Shown piece after piece: positions 17,162 to 26,216 of a stretch of 64,000 nt of DNA (position 1 is its first letter; each line of letters opens with the position of its first letter). This DNA comes from Bacteroidia bacterium. Lineage in GTDB: Bacteria > Bacteroidota > Bacteroidia > J057 > JADKCL01. The notes beneath the pieces are model-generated. The model was not told the DNA's origin. It saw only the letters and a list, made by a program, of their open reading frames with translations, and ran no database searches. The stretch is from assembly GCA_020635905.1 (NCBI GenBank), contig JACJYV010000011.1, positions 1-64,000 on the forward strand, read 5' to 3'. The translations under genes were made by a program, and so were the position numbers.

Positions 17162-18718
17162 ATGGCCAATAAAAGAAAAGGCATGGAAACCATTAAGCAA
17201 TTGATCATGATGCATCTCAGGGGCGATAGCCGCCGTCAAATGGCTGCTCATCTGGGCATTTCGCGTAACACAGTAAAGAAATACCTGTTTCTGCTTGAAC
17301 AGAGTGGGATGAAGTTTGAAGAGCTCTCTGAACTTGATGAGGCACGTTTGCAGGGGTTGGTAGAGCGGAGTGGAGATCCGGCCGACGAGCGGCTGATTCG
17401 GCTGAAACAGTGCTTTCCTGAAATGGAGAAGGAGCTCAAACGGGTCGGGGTTACGCGCTGGACTTTGTGGGAGGAATATCGGCAGGAAGAGCGAAATGGC
17501 TACAGTTATGGGCGTTTTTGCCACCATTTTCAGCTCTGGATGAAGAAATCAGCGGTATCTATGCCGCAGGAACACAAAGCAGGCGACAAACTCTTCGTTG
17601 ATTTTGCGGGGAAGAAACTCTCTGTGGTGGATCCCCAAACGGGTGAAATGCGGGATATGGAGGTGTTTGTGGCCGTATTAGGTGCGAGCCAGCTGATGTA
17701 TGTTGAAGCGGTTGAGAGTCAGCAAAAAGGTGACTTTTTGCTGGCCCTGGCCAATGCATTGGATTATTTTGGTGGGGTACCTGCGGCCATTGTCCCAGAC
17801 AACCTCAAGTCGGCGGTCACCAAAACCGACAAATATGAGCCTGAACTCAACCCTGATCTGGCAGCCTTTGGCCGACATTACGGCACCTCAATCCTGCCTG
17901 CAAGGCCCTACAAACCCAAAGACAAGTCATTGGCTGAAGGTGGGGTGAAACTGGCCTATCGCCGCATTTATGCGCCGCTTCGCAACCAAAGCTTTACCTC
18001 GTTGCGCGAACTCAACCAAGCCATTCGCTCCCACCTGGAAGGACACAACCAAAAGCCCTTCCAGCACCGCGATTACAGCCGCCGGGACCTGTTTTTGCAA
18101 ATCGAAAAAGACCAATTGAGCCCTTTGCCGGCCCATCGCTGGGAACCAAAGACCCACACCAAAGCAACGGTCTACCAGAACAGCCACGTCTGGTTGGGAG
18201 CCGATAAACACTATTACAGCGTTCCATTTGCCCATATCGGCAAGAAGGTAGATGTCTTTTTCTCGGCCAAACACGTCGAAATCCACCTCAATCACAGTCG
18301 GATCGCTTTTCATTTGCGAGAGCGCAAAGCCTACGGCTACTCTACCCAAGCCCATCACATGCCCTCCTCCCATAATTTTCGCGCAGAATGGCACCCTGAG
18401 CGCTTCATCCGTTGGGCAGCCACCATCGGTCCCCATACCCGCGAACTGATCACCCGCATTCTCAACGGGAAGGCACATCCCGAGCAAGCCTTTAAATCAT
18501 GCCTCGGGCTACTGAATATGTCCAAGGACAAAAAAATTGGCCAAAAACGACTCGAAAAGGCTGCCCAGCGTGCCATTGACTTCAACCAGTACAGTTATCG
18601 CTTCGTCAAAAACACCCTTCATCACCACATGGAAGATACCCAACCCGAGGCCCCAAACGAATCCCAATACCGACTCCCTTTCCATGACAACATCCGCGGA
18701 AAAGACTATTACAACTAA
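17162..18718 (+). CDS. istA: IS21-family transposase IstA
   Basis: A 518-residue transposase. The N-terminal helix-turn-helix (MMHLRGDSRRQMAAHLGISR then NTVKKYL) binds the element ends. The DDE catalytic core follows: first Asp in KLFVDFAGKK near residue 145, second Asp in IVPDNLKSAV near 218, and a Glu in the AEGGVKLAYRRIY segment near 259. The C-terminal part is a typical IstA beta-barrel and tail. It is complete and has no frameshift. istB starts 14 bases after its stop, the usual operon arrangement. Its coding sequence is GC-richer than the island genes it interrupts, as expected for an incoming element. Confidence 0.95.
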   Translation: MANKRKGMETIKQLIMMHLRGDSRRQMAAHLGISRNTVKKYLFLLEQSGMKFEELSELDEARLQGLVERSGDPADERLIRLKQCFPEMEKELKRVGVTRWTLWEEYRQEERNGYSYGRFCHHFQLWMKKSAVSMPQEHKAGDKLFVDFAGKKLSVVDPQTGEMRDMEVFVAVLGASQLMYVEAVESQQKGDFLLALANALDYFGGVPAAIVPDNLKSAVTKTDKYEPELNPDLAAFGRHYGTSILPARPYKPKDKSLAEGGVKLAYRRIYAPLRNQSFTSLRELNQAIRSHLEGHNQKPFQHRDYSRRDLFLQIEKDQLSPLPAHRWEPKTHTKATVYQNSHVWLGADKHYYSVPFAHIGKKVDVFFSAKHVEIHLNHSRIAFHLRERKAYGYSTQAHHMPSSHNFRAEWHPERFIRWAATIGPHTRELITRILNGKAHPEQAFKSCLGLLNMSKDKKIGQKRLEKAAQRAIDFNQYSYRFVKNTLHHHMEDTQPEAPNESQYRLPFHDNIRGKDYYN

Positions 18719-18732
18719 AATTCAATATCACT

Positions 18733-19464
18733 ATGAACAACAATGCGACACTCAGTCAAATGAAGGAAATGCGCCTTCTGGGCATGTTCAACGCCTTTGA
18801 AGCCCTGCTTCGCTCCGCTCAGAACACTGCCCTCACCCCCGATGAACTCATCGCCCAACTCGTCGAGGCTGAGTTCAATGATCGACAACAACGCAAAACC
18901 CTACGCTGTCTACGCTCGGCCCGCTTTCGTTACCCAGCTTCCATCGAGGAAACCGACTTCCACACCCCGCGAAACCTGGACAAAAATCAGGCCCTGCGAC
19001 TGGCCGATTGCTCCTACCTGGACCGGGGAGAGAACATCCTGATCACGGGCCCCACCGGAACAGGTAAAAGCTTCCTGGCCTCCGCGCTCGGCCACCAGGC
19101 ATGTCTGAAAGGAAAGCGCGTCAAGTACTTCAACTGCCGAAAACTCTTTGAAATACTCAAAATGGCCAAGGCAGACGGCTCCTATCCAACCTTCGTGCGC
19201 AAGCTCGAACGCATGGATCTGCTCATCCTTGACGACTTTGGTCTGGAACCAATCGACGGAAAAGCACGACTCGGTCTGCTGGAAATCATCGAAGACCGTC
19301 ACGGAAGAAGGTCCACCCTCATTGCCTCACAACTACCTGTGCCCAAATGGCACGAAGTCATCGAAGAAAAAACCATCGCAGATGCCGTTCTCGACCGGCT
19401 CGTTCACCAAGCTCACAGAATCGAACTCAAAGGAGAATCTTTGCGCAAAATCAGAAGCACCTGA
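18733..19464 (+). CDS. istB: IS21-family helper ATPase IstB
   Basis: A 243-residue AAA+ ATPase of the DnaC/IstB family, which regulates IstA and target selection. An N-terminal helical domain (MKEMRLLGMFNAFEALLR) is followed by Walker A GPTGTGKS near 102-109 and Walker B LLILDDFGLEP near 157-167, then the sensor segment with RSTLIASQLP. The length matches the family and no defect is visible, so the element is probably still mobile. Confidence 0.95.
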   Translation: MNNNATLSQMKEMRLLGMFNAFEALLRSAQNTALTPDELIAQLVEAEFNDRQQRKTLRCLRSARFRYPASIEETDFHTPRNLDKNQALRLADCSYLDRGENILITGPTGTGKSFLASALGHQACLKGKRVKYFNCRKLFEILKMAKADGSYPTFVRKLERMDLLILDDFGLEPIDGKARLGLLEIIEDRHGRRSTLIASQLPVPKWHEVIEEKTIADAVLDRLVHQAHRIELKGESLRKIRST

Positions 19465-19539
19465 AACACCAGAAGAATCGTTCTTTGAATCAAGATATTT
19501 TTACCTAATTTTAATCCGATAGAAAAGGCCCAAGGGGTG

Positions 19540-19608
19540 GATCACTTTCACAGGAACAGGTGGGTCAGTTTGGTAGGATTAGGTGGGTCAGTTTAGCGGG
19601 ATTTAGCA
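19540..19608 (-). repeat. IS21 right end: terminal and subterminal repeats
   Basis: Three inverted copies of the 23-bp unit occur here (GGTGGATCACTTT, GGTGGGTCAGTTTGG and GGTGGGTCAGTTTAGC). The outermost ends in the terminal CA at 19608. They mirror the left-end repeats and are probable IstA binding sites. Confidence 0.75.
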
Positions 19609-19612
19609 TTAG

Positions 19613-19829
19613 CAAAAAAATTGAGGGGGGCGTTTTAATTATGGCAATGGAAAATGGAATTTTTGAGATACTGAACAATCAGGACTACGAGGCCTTGCTG
19701 AGTTATAAATTTGAGAAGACCCTTTTTGATCAAAAAGAATCCCTGGGGGTGATTCTGGATAGTGGAGCTGCGTTATTTATTTTACCAAGTGAAAATCTTC
19801 CCAATGAAATTAAAAAATTGATTCAGTAG
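19613..19829 (+). pseudogene. PD-(D/E)xK nuclease, 3' part, separated by IS21
   Basis: The last 72 codons of the interrupted nuclease gene. The frame entering from the element reads GFSISKK; without the element and one TTAG copy, the junction reads APGF-SKKIEGG with the original frame kept. The rest (MENGIFEILNNQDYEALLSY and the end ENLPNEIKKLIQ) is a small alpha/beta tail with no catalytic motif. An internal ATG at 19641 could in principle start a short orphan protein, but the exact frame match to the upstream fragment argues that this is simply the severed C-terminus. Confidence 0.85.
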
Positions 19830-20062
19830 CTGTTTGGCATTGATGTTTCCCTAAGAATCCATTGACCTTCACTTCTAAACACCAAGAACAGAGAGCTCAA
19901 ACAAATGATAGATTGCTTCCGAGTAGTGCGGAAAAGCAGTTATTGATAACAGCAGTCCCGATTTTGAAAAGAAATCAAGCTTTTACCAAACATTTTTATT
20001 GCTACGCAAATTGGCTGCGCAGGAGTCAGGTATTTTTGGTTTTCACATTTAATACAAAAGCA

Positions 20063-21016
20063 ATGAACAAGGACTTATTAAGAAAAACCTGCGAACCCTA
20101 TTTCCTCCCCAGAAACCTGGAACAAAGTAAAATCCTTTTGAATCACTACCTGGAATACCTTTTTCTGGTAATCAGGAACCATGGGAATGATCCCGTTTAT
20201 ACTCGTCCAGAAGCTGATGCCAAAATGATCCTTCAAATGGTTTTCGTGAAAACAACGCACATTCTAAAAATTTTAGAGGGAGTTGGGTTTGAAGCAAAAG
20301 ACGGTACCAAACTGAACGAAATTGTTGATCCGACTATTCTTGCTTCACTTATTCGAAATTTATACGAAACAGTTTGCCTTTTCCACCTTATCTATATCGA
20401 TTCCAATTCGGTCGAGGAGAGGGATTTAATTTACAGCCTTTGGGCTATTTCTGGTCTAAATTATCGGCAGCGGTTCAAGAAGAATGCCTACTCGGATGAG
20501 AATATTAAAAAACAGCAAGAAGAAGAAAAAGCAATTATCCAGTTAAGTAAAGAAGTTTTTGAGAGCCAAATATTCCTTGGCTTTGGGGAGGCTGATCAGA
20601 ACAAAATAAGGCAAAAAATAAAGGAGAAAGATTACAAGATTCGAATAAAAAACAATAAGGTAAACTTTGAATCCTGGCAAAGTCTTTCCGAAATAATGGG
20701 GTTTAATCAGGAGTTTTTCGGGAATATTTATACTTATTTTTCTCTTTATGCTCACCCTTCCCATGTTTCAGTCTTTCAATTCGCAAATATGTTTGGAAAA
20801 AAAGATGAGACCTTCAAATCACTTGCAAATACCAATTTGAACTACTGTTTTACCTTGCTTAGTGCATTTGTGGCAGATTCCATCAAGCTTTTCCCTAAAG
20901 TAAAAGAAACCTTTGAAAGCCTCCCAAAAGAACTGCAAATTATCTTCAACTGGCCAAATACAAACATGAGGAAGGATGGATATTCAATTAATGATGCGTG
21001 GAAGGCTTTGGAGTGA
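20063..21016 (+). CDS. DUF5677-like helical protein in defence island
   Basis: A 317-residue protein taken from the ATG at 20063 (MNKDLLRKTCEPYF). The frame opens further upstream at a TTG at 19862, but that extension lacks recognisable features. The protein is alpha-helical and cytoplasmic. The central LIRNLYETVCLFHLIYID and the later YFSLYAHPSHVSVFQF resemble the pattern of DUF5677 proteins (helical core with a conserved H-P-S segment); this assignment is tentative. It lies between the split nuclease gene and a KAP NTPase gene on the same strand, which suggests a role in the same defence cluster. Confidence 0.6.
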   Translation: MNKDLLRKTCEPYFLPRNLEQSKILLNHYLEYLFLVIRNHGNDPVYTRPEADAKMILQMVFVKTTHILKILEGVGFEAKDGTKLNEIVDPTILASLIRNLYETVCLFHLIYIDSNSVEERDLIYSLWAISGLNYRQRFKKNAYSDENIKKQQEEEKAIIQLSKEVFESQIFLGFGEADQNKIRQKIKEKDYKIRIKNNKVNFESWQSLSEIMGFNQEFFGNIYTYFSLYAHPSHVSVFQFANMFGKKDETFKSLANTNLNYCFTLLSAFVADSIKLFPKVKETFESLPKELQIIFNWPNTNMRKDGYSINDAWKALE

Positions 21017-21065
21017 ATTGAAAAGAGGAAGTTCATCTGAGCCATCACATCTAATCAAATACATC

Positions 21066-21281
21066 ATGTTTGAACCCAATTTTGACCAGGCCATTGAGAA
21101 ACGAATGAATGTTCTTGATGATCGAAAAAACAAGCTTGAAATGTTGAAGGGATCATTGAAGTTTTCAGAGCCCATTCAATTTTCCGTGGCTGAGTTACCT
21201 GAAAAAGTAAATGTCCGAAAAAAGGGTGAGAAGTGGAACTGCGACGTTCTTGGCGTTTCGCCAAAAAGTTGTAAATTTTAG
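21066..21281 (+). CDS. Possible small protein of unknown function
   Basis: A possible 71-residue protein from the ATG at 21066 (MFEPNFDQAIEKRMNVLDDR). The N-terminal half would be a charged amphipathic helix, and the second half a short basic domain ending with two cysteines. It lies 49 bases after the DUF5677-like gene and 74 bases before the KAP NTPase gene. Amino-acid composition looks like a real protein and position fits an operon, but no family is recognised. Confidence 0.4.
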   Translation: MFEPNFDQAIEKRMNVLDDRKNKLEMLKGSLKFSEPIQFSVAELPEKVNVRKKGEKWNCDVLGVSPKSCKF

Positions 21282-21355
21282 GAAGGTTTGGGCCATGAGG
21301 TAAAATAACCAAAAGTGCCCGAAAAGAGTTTCAGAAATAGCCAGAGATCAACATT

Positions 21356-23800
21356 TTGGAAAAGGAATCAGAAAAAAAACCAAGGTTAAATTGGGACCTC
21401 ATAGAAGTATTAATGTCCAGAAAAGGGACTCTTTTACTTTCAGTTTTGATTCTGGGCGTTGGATTTAAAAGCTGGCTTGAAAAGCTATGGCTTGAATACC
21501 CGGTTAATCTGTTTCTTAGGCACTTTGAAAGTGAGCCTTGGACAGATTTTCTATTAATGGGGCTAATCGGCCTTGCGATCGCCTCATTTGGAATTCTGGA
21601 TGCGAGGGGGTACAGAATTTCATGTATTCATCTCCTTCAATTTTCAGGATTTGCCTTGGTTTTATTCCTATACAGAACGACCGTTATTGATGCTCCTTTT
21701 CAATTCATTGGGTTTTCGTTTATGCCTGAATTAAAGTACGTCGATTTAGTTTTCATCTATTATCTGGTTTTCCTTGGTTATTATGCTCATAAAAAGACTG
21801 AAAAGAGTATTGACCCTCCCAAAGTAGGATTTCAATCTGATGAAGCCATTTTGGAAAGCAAAAAAGATGAACTGGGCAGAAAAAATTTTGCCAAAGAGAT
21901 AGCAGATCAGCTTCTGTGGACCAATACTAAGAAATCATTCAATCTGGGCATTAATGGCCCGTGGGGCTCAGGCAAAACCTCATTTCTAAACATGATTGAA
22001 GAAAATCTTGAGGAAAAGTCAATCATTGTCAAATACAATCCTTGGGAGGCGCATGATTCCTCTTCCCTAATTCTTCATTTTTTTGAAGAATTTAAGGCAG
22101 TCCTCTCCAAATATCATTCGGGCATCTCCAAACCAATCGCCCAGTATGTCCGGTCTCTTGCCCTCACTGATGAAAATGCTTTTTCGAAAGGGCTTTCAGG
22201 TGTCCTTGATTTAATTGGAAAGGGAAAAACGAGCAGTGAGAGTTATCGTGAGATTGAAAAAATTCTGGCTGATATTGGAAAAAAAGTGGTGATAATCATT
22301 GACGATCTTGATCGGCTTTCCTATGAAGAAATATTCGAAGTATTAAAATTAATTAGGAACACAGCTGATTTTAAAAACACATCTTATGTTGTTTCTTATG
22401 ACCGGGAGTTTGTGATAAAACAATTAAAAGAAAAAGGAGAAGGCTTTACCCCAAAGTTTTTGGAGAAGTTCTTCCAGGTGGAATTTGGGTTTCCTCCACT
22501 GCAACCTGGAAGGTTAGTGCTGTTTTTCAAAAACAACCTCCTAAAAGCAGGTATAGAACCTGAAGTGGTTGAAATGGCTATAATGGATTGTTTTGAAATA
22601 TTAGAGGAGTATTTGACCACGATTAGAGTTGCAATAAGATTGGTAAATTTTCTAATAATTGAAATGAGGATGGTTGCAGGTGAATACATTCTGAAAGATT
22701 TCATCCTTATTACAATTATTAAAGAAAAGGTTCCAGGGCTTTATTATCAAATTTTTCAAAATCGACTTGGGGTTTCAAAGTCAAAAGATTTCAAAATTCA
22801 ATTTAATGGAACAAAGGAAAATTTAATACGTGTTTGGTCAAAGGAAGAGGTGGAAACATTGTCTGAAGCCGATGAAAAGCTAATAATAAATATCCTCAGG
22901 GAATTATTTCCCCAAAGTAAGGACAATGGAACCCCCCTTTCAATTAGATTTCAGGATTGCTTTGATATCTACTTTTCTCAACCAATAATGGAATTTCATT
23001 TTAACAGGTCTGATTTTGAAGATGCCTTAAATGGAGGGGTTCCAGAATTAGAGCATTACATTGTTAATTCATTTAAAAATGGTGTTGGGCTTGACCTAAA
23101 TAGCAGATTAAAAGTATTCGGACCTTTAAGCAAAAATGGCACTAATAAAGTATTTCAGGCATTATTCGAGGCTGGAAAAAGGATTGAAAAAAGTGATTTG
23201 TTTATCTTGTTTTCTGCTTTGAATATTAATGTAAAGCAAACAAGGGAAATTAATGATTCTCAATTGAAAGAATCCAGCTATAAAGAAAAGGCAATGTTCC
23301 TTAATTGGCCTTCAAATATGAAGGAAAGACTTTATTTATATAACCTGCTGAGACATTTGGCACATGAAACCGCAAAAAACGAATTTCCACCTTCAAACCC
23401 ATTTTCAAATGAGGAAATTATTAAAAGACAGATTTTATTCACCAAGAATTTTCTGAGAATTTTCACCAAAGTTGATTCTGATTTTTTAGAATTTTTTAGC
23501 CTGTGCGAAGATAATAGCCACAATATCAATCAAGAAATTGTTCCCCTTCTTAAAGATTGGATTTTAAATAACGACCTCCCTGGATTTTTGAAGAAGAAAA
23601 CCCTTTTTAAACATCAAGGGGAAATAAAAATGACCCATTATTTTGGGCAGATTTTTGGAAATGAGAACCATGTCATAAAAGAAACTTTCGAGCCCCAAAG
23701 AAAACATCCTGCTGTTGGTGAGTTTCTGAGCTTTTTGGATGCCTCCTCGAAAAAGGGTTATGACCATTCTTTTCATTTTAAGGAATTTGACCTGTATTAA
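21356..23800 (+). CDS. KAP-family P-loop NTPase with N-terminal membrane segments
   Basis: An 814-residue protein. Four hydrophobic segments lie in residues about 25-145, so the N-terminus should be in the inner membrane. The KAP NTPase domain follows: Walker A GPWGSGKT at 201-208, the family motif YNPWEA soon after, and Walker B VVIIIDDLDRL with Asp316. About 400 helical residues form the C-terminus. KAP ATPases occur in many defence islands and in a few phage-exclusion proteins. The best open start is a TTG at 21356 (MEKESEKK); an ATG about 18 codons later is the alternative. The GmrSD-like gene begins 11 bases after its stop, so the two are probably co-expressed. Confidence 0.85.
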   Translation: MEKESEKKPRLNWDLIEVLMSRKGTLLLSVLILGVGFKSWLEKLWLEYPVNLFLRHFESEPWTDFLLMGLIGLAIASFGILDARGYRISCIHLLQFSGFALVLFLYRTTVIDAPFQFIGFSFMPELKYVDLVFIYYLVFLGYYAHKKTEKSIDPPKVGFQSDEAILESKKDELGRKNFAKEIADQLLWTNTKKSFNLGINGPWGSGKTSFLNMIEENLEEKSIIVKYNPWEAHDSSSLILHFFEEFKAVLSKYHSGISKPIAQYVRSLALTDENAFSKGLSGVLDLIGKGKTSSESYREIEKILADIGKKVVIIIDDLDRLSYEEIFEVLKLIRNTADFKNTSYVVSYDREFVIKQLKEKGEGFTPKFLEKFFQVEFGFPPLQPGRLVLFFKNNLLKAGIEPEVVEMAIMDCFEILEEYLTTIRVAIRLVNFLIIEMRMVAGEYILKDFILITIIKEKVPGLYYQIFQNRLGVSKSKDFKIQFNGTKENLIRVWSKEEVETLSEADEKLIINILRELFPQSKDNGTPLSIRFQDCFDIYFSQPIMEFHFNRSDFEDALNGGVPELEHYIVNSFKNGVGLDLNSRLKVFGPLSKNGTNKVFQALFEAGKRIEKSDLFILFSALNINVKQTREINDSQLKESSYKEKAMFLNWPSNMKERLYLYNLLRHLAHETAKNEFPPSNPFSNEEIIKRQILFTKNFLRIFTKVDSDFLEFFSLCEDNSHNINQEIVPLLKDWILNNDLPGFLKKKTLFKHQGEIKMTHYFGQIFGNENHVIKETFEPQRKHPAVGEFLSFLDASSKKGYDHSFHFKEFDLY

Positions 23801-23811
23801 TAAAAACTCAA

Positions 23812-25776
23812 ATGAAAAAAGACGAACTAAAGCTACTAAAAGACATTTTCGATCAGGGAAATCGGATTTTCCGAATTCCTGACTACCAGAGAGGATACTC
23901 ATGGGAATCTGAACAACGCAGTGATCTTCTGAAAGACATCCAATACCTCATCCAGGGAGGATATAATTACAGGCATTACACGGGTACAATCGTTGCTTCT
24001 CCCAACCAAAAGTATTCATTGGAGCTTGGCAAACCGACTTATGATATCGTAGACGGCCAACAACGGATGACCACCCTGGTTTTACTCCTTTCCGTAATTT
24101 GCCGCAAGCTTAGGGCACCCAACGTCCAGAGTAAATACAATCCTCTGGATATTTTCAGTAATTATTTGATTGAAGGCTGGGGCAGTGGAAGTTCAGTTCG
24201 GAAATTTTATTCGGGCAGCGAACAAGACAAACTTTTTGAATCGCTGATTATTGATGGTTTCACAGAAGACATAGAGATCAAGGCAAAATCTGACCAAAAC
24301 CTCACATATGCCGTGAAAGAGTTTGAGAATTGGATTGATAAATCAGATTTTGCCCTGGATGATGTCCTGAAATGCATTTTGGAGCATTTGGGTTTTTTGT
24401 ACTATGCCCCTCAAAATGATGCGGAAATTGGGATCATGTTTGAGGTCATTAACAATCGGGGCAAAGCCTTGAGCCAGTTGGAAAAAATTAAGAATTATTT
24501 GATTTATTATGCCGAGAAAAATGGCAAAAGTGATATTAAACGGCGGGTAAATGATTACTGGCCAGACATATTAAGCAATTTGAATAAAATAAATTATACC
24601 ACCAATGACGATGAAGATCGCTTTTTACGTAATGCCTATATCGTTTTCATGGATACTCATAAGAGCAAAAGTTATTATGTTTATGACAATTTGAAGGAAA
24701 TTTGGCCACCTGATGGAAGTCGAGATGAACCTGAGGTAATGTTGCGTTTTATCCAGTTCCTGAAGGCAGCCGCACATTCCTACGTAAAATTCTACAAAGG
24801 GGAAGGCGTTTCACAAAAAGAAGTAAAATGGCTTAAAAGGATCAGCTTGCATCCAGCAAATGCCTCGGTTACCCCGTTAATATTGGCGATTTTTTCAAGG
24901 TTTTCAGATGAACAGGAGAGGACGGAATTATTTGAACTTATAGAAAAGCTCAATTTCAGGTTTTATGGGACGGGAATAGCAGGAAGGTCTGATTCCGGTC
25001 AGGGAAACCTTTTTTGGGTTGCGTGGATGGTTTTCAATAAATGGCAACAGGTTGATGATTGGGGAGGAACGGTAAATTTTGAATGGTTGAAGACTGTATT
25101 GATAAACTTTGTGGACGAAAGGGCAAATGATAAAAGTTTTGTCCAGTACCTTACCTTGGATAAGGATGAGGCCGGGGATTATTACCATTGGAGTGGGTTG
25201 AAATTTTTCCTTGCAAGTTATGAAGAATATTTGAGGGAAGAAGTTAAGGAGAGTTTTGATATCTCACGAGCATTGACTCCCCGAAACCCAGAAAGCCCCA
25301 ATGATTTCTTTCATAAGGAACATATTTGGGCCGTCTCTGACTTTGAGGTCATTAATGATTCAAAAGATAGGGATGTAAACAAAAGACGGCTTGGAAATTT
25401 CCTTTTGCTTAAGGAAATCCAAAATATTAAAGTGAGTAATCATTCTCCCGAAATTAAGGTTGAGGAATATTGGGCAGACCGAAAGAATGATCCGAATACC
25501 CTGATGATCAGGGAACTCAAACAATGGTTTAATGATGCTTGGGATAGTGAATGGGTTGAAAATAAATGGTCAAGAAGGACGTGGCGATTTAAGTATAATG
25601 TGTATCAAAGGTTTCTGGATACAAGGGAAGAAAAAATGATCAACTTTGCACTCAAAAGGTGGAAAGTAGAGGGTTTAAACAAAATTGCCTCTGATGTTAA
25701 ATTGGATAGCTTCGGGTCCCAGAATGAAATATACAGTATTAAATACCAGGAAAAAATGGATATGGAAATCTCCTAA
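23812..25776 (+). CDS. DUF262/DUF1524 protein, GmrSD-like type IV restriction enzyme
   Basis: A 654-residue protein. The N-terminal DUF262 (ParB-like NTPase) shows IPDYQRGYSW at 22-31 and the signature DGQQRMTTL at 81-89. The C-terminal DUF1524 region (HNH-like nuclease) shows FHKEHIWAV followed by NKRRLGNFLLL. This is the two-domain layout of single-chain GmrSD-like enzymes; GmrSD cleaves glucosylated hydroxymethylcytosine phage DNA. The usual second histidine of DH-type DUF1524 motifs is not obvious here, so the nuclease centre may be divergent. It follows the KAP NTPase gene closely and ends the island; the next 440 bases carry only a gene remnant. Confidence 0.85.
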   Translation: MKKDELKLLKDIFDQGNRIFRIPDYQRGYSWESEQRSDLLKDIQYLIQGGYNYRHYTGTIVASPNQKYSLELGKPTYDIVDGQQRMTTLVLLLSVICRKLRAPNVQSKYNPLDIFSNYLIEGWGSGSSVRKFYSGSEQDKLFESLIIDGFTEDIEIKAKSDQNLTYAVKEFENWIDKSDFALDDVLKCILEHLGFLYYAPQNDAEIGIMFEVINNRGKALSQLEKIKNYLIYYAEKNGKSDIKRRVNDYWPDILSNLNKINYTTNDDEDRFLRNAYIVFMDTHKSKSYYVYDNLKEIWPPDGSRDEPEVMLRFIQFLKAAAHSYVKFYKGEGVSQKEVKWLKRISLHPANASVTPLILAIFSRFSDEQERTELFELIEKLNFRFYGTGIAGRSDSGQGNLFWVAWMVFNKWQQVDDWGGTVNFEWLKTVLINFVDERANDKSFVQYLTLDKDEAGDYYHWSGLKFFLASYEEYLREEVKESFDISRALTPRNPESPNDFFHKEHIWAVSDFEVINDSKDRDVNKRRLGNFLLLKEIQNIKVSNHSPEIKVEEYWADRKNDPNTLMIRELKQWFNDAWDSEWVENKWSRRTWRFKYNVYQRFLDTREEKMINFALKRWKVEGLNKIASDVKLDSFGSQNEIYSIKYQEKMDMEIS

Positions 25777-25959
25777 ATGAGGATTCAATCTTTGTCATAC
25801 TTGATTATATGCGAGGATAAAGCATAGAAAATGAAAAAACAAGTTTAACAAAAGTCCAAATAGGCTGGTAGAAATATTGGTAGATTCCAAATTCTCCCTC
25901 CCAAAACTATCCGCCATAAATTCCTGGGTTTTGCATAGGGAAGCCATCACGTAATAGCT

Positions 25960-26137
25960 TTATTTGGGCTTCTTGACCATCCCCTTGGGCCATACCTCCA
26001 CAAAGTCATCTTGGAAGAATTAGTTTGTAATCGGCCTTGCCGGGGTTGATGGGTTTGTTGGGATGGGTGTAGCGGTGAGCGATTTTGTCGCTGGAAACGA
26101 CAGGGTTGTTTCCTACGGGGTGGGAGACACGCCCAAA
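25960..26137 (-). pseudogene. Truncated, frameshifted gene remnant
   Basis: On the minus strand two adjacent frames join into one plausible peptide. About 42 codons (HPVGNNPVVSSDKIAHRY, then a Pro/Asn-rich stretch ending KADYKLILP) are followed, after one extra base, by DDFVEVWPKGMVKKPK and a stop at 25960. A stop in the upstream frame lies at 26138-26140, so the 5' end is lost. The parent family is not recognised. It looks like the decayed C-terminal piece of a gene at the island edge. Confidence 0.35.
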
Positions 26138-26216
26138 TCACTTCAAAAAATATGGAATCCCCCACATTTCTACATCCATAATCCATATTCTCTCATTTCT
26201 GCAAATTGACAAAGCA

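Larger units (their letters stand above)
16936..19608 (+). mobile_element. IS21-family insertion sequence (2,673 bp) with 4-bp TSD
   Basis: The element begins TGGAAAATCC and ends GGATTTAGCA. The terminal 27 bases at each end (16936-16962 and 19582-19608) match as inverted repeats at 20 of 27 positions. It is flanked by direct copies of TTAG (16932-16935 and 19609-19612); a 4-bp duplication fits the IS21 family. It carries istA and istB in tandem. Inside each end lie several 23-bp repeats containing TGACCCACC, which are probable transposase binding sites. It is inserted in the PD-(D/E)xK nuclease gene. Because the flanking gene is otherwise intact, the insertion is likely recent. Confidence 0.92.
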
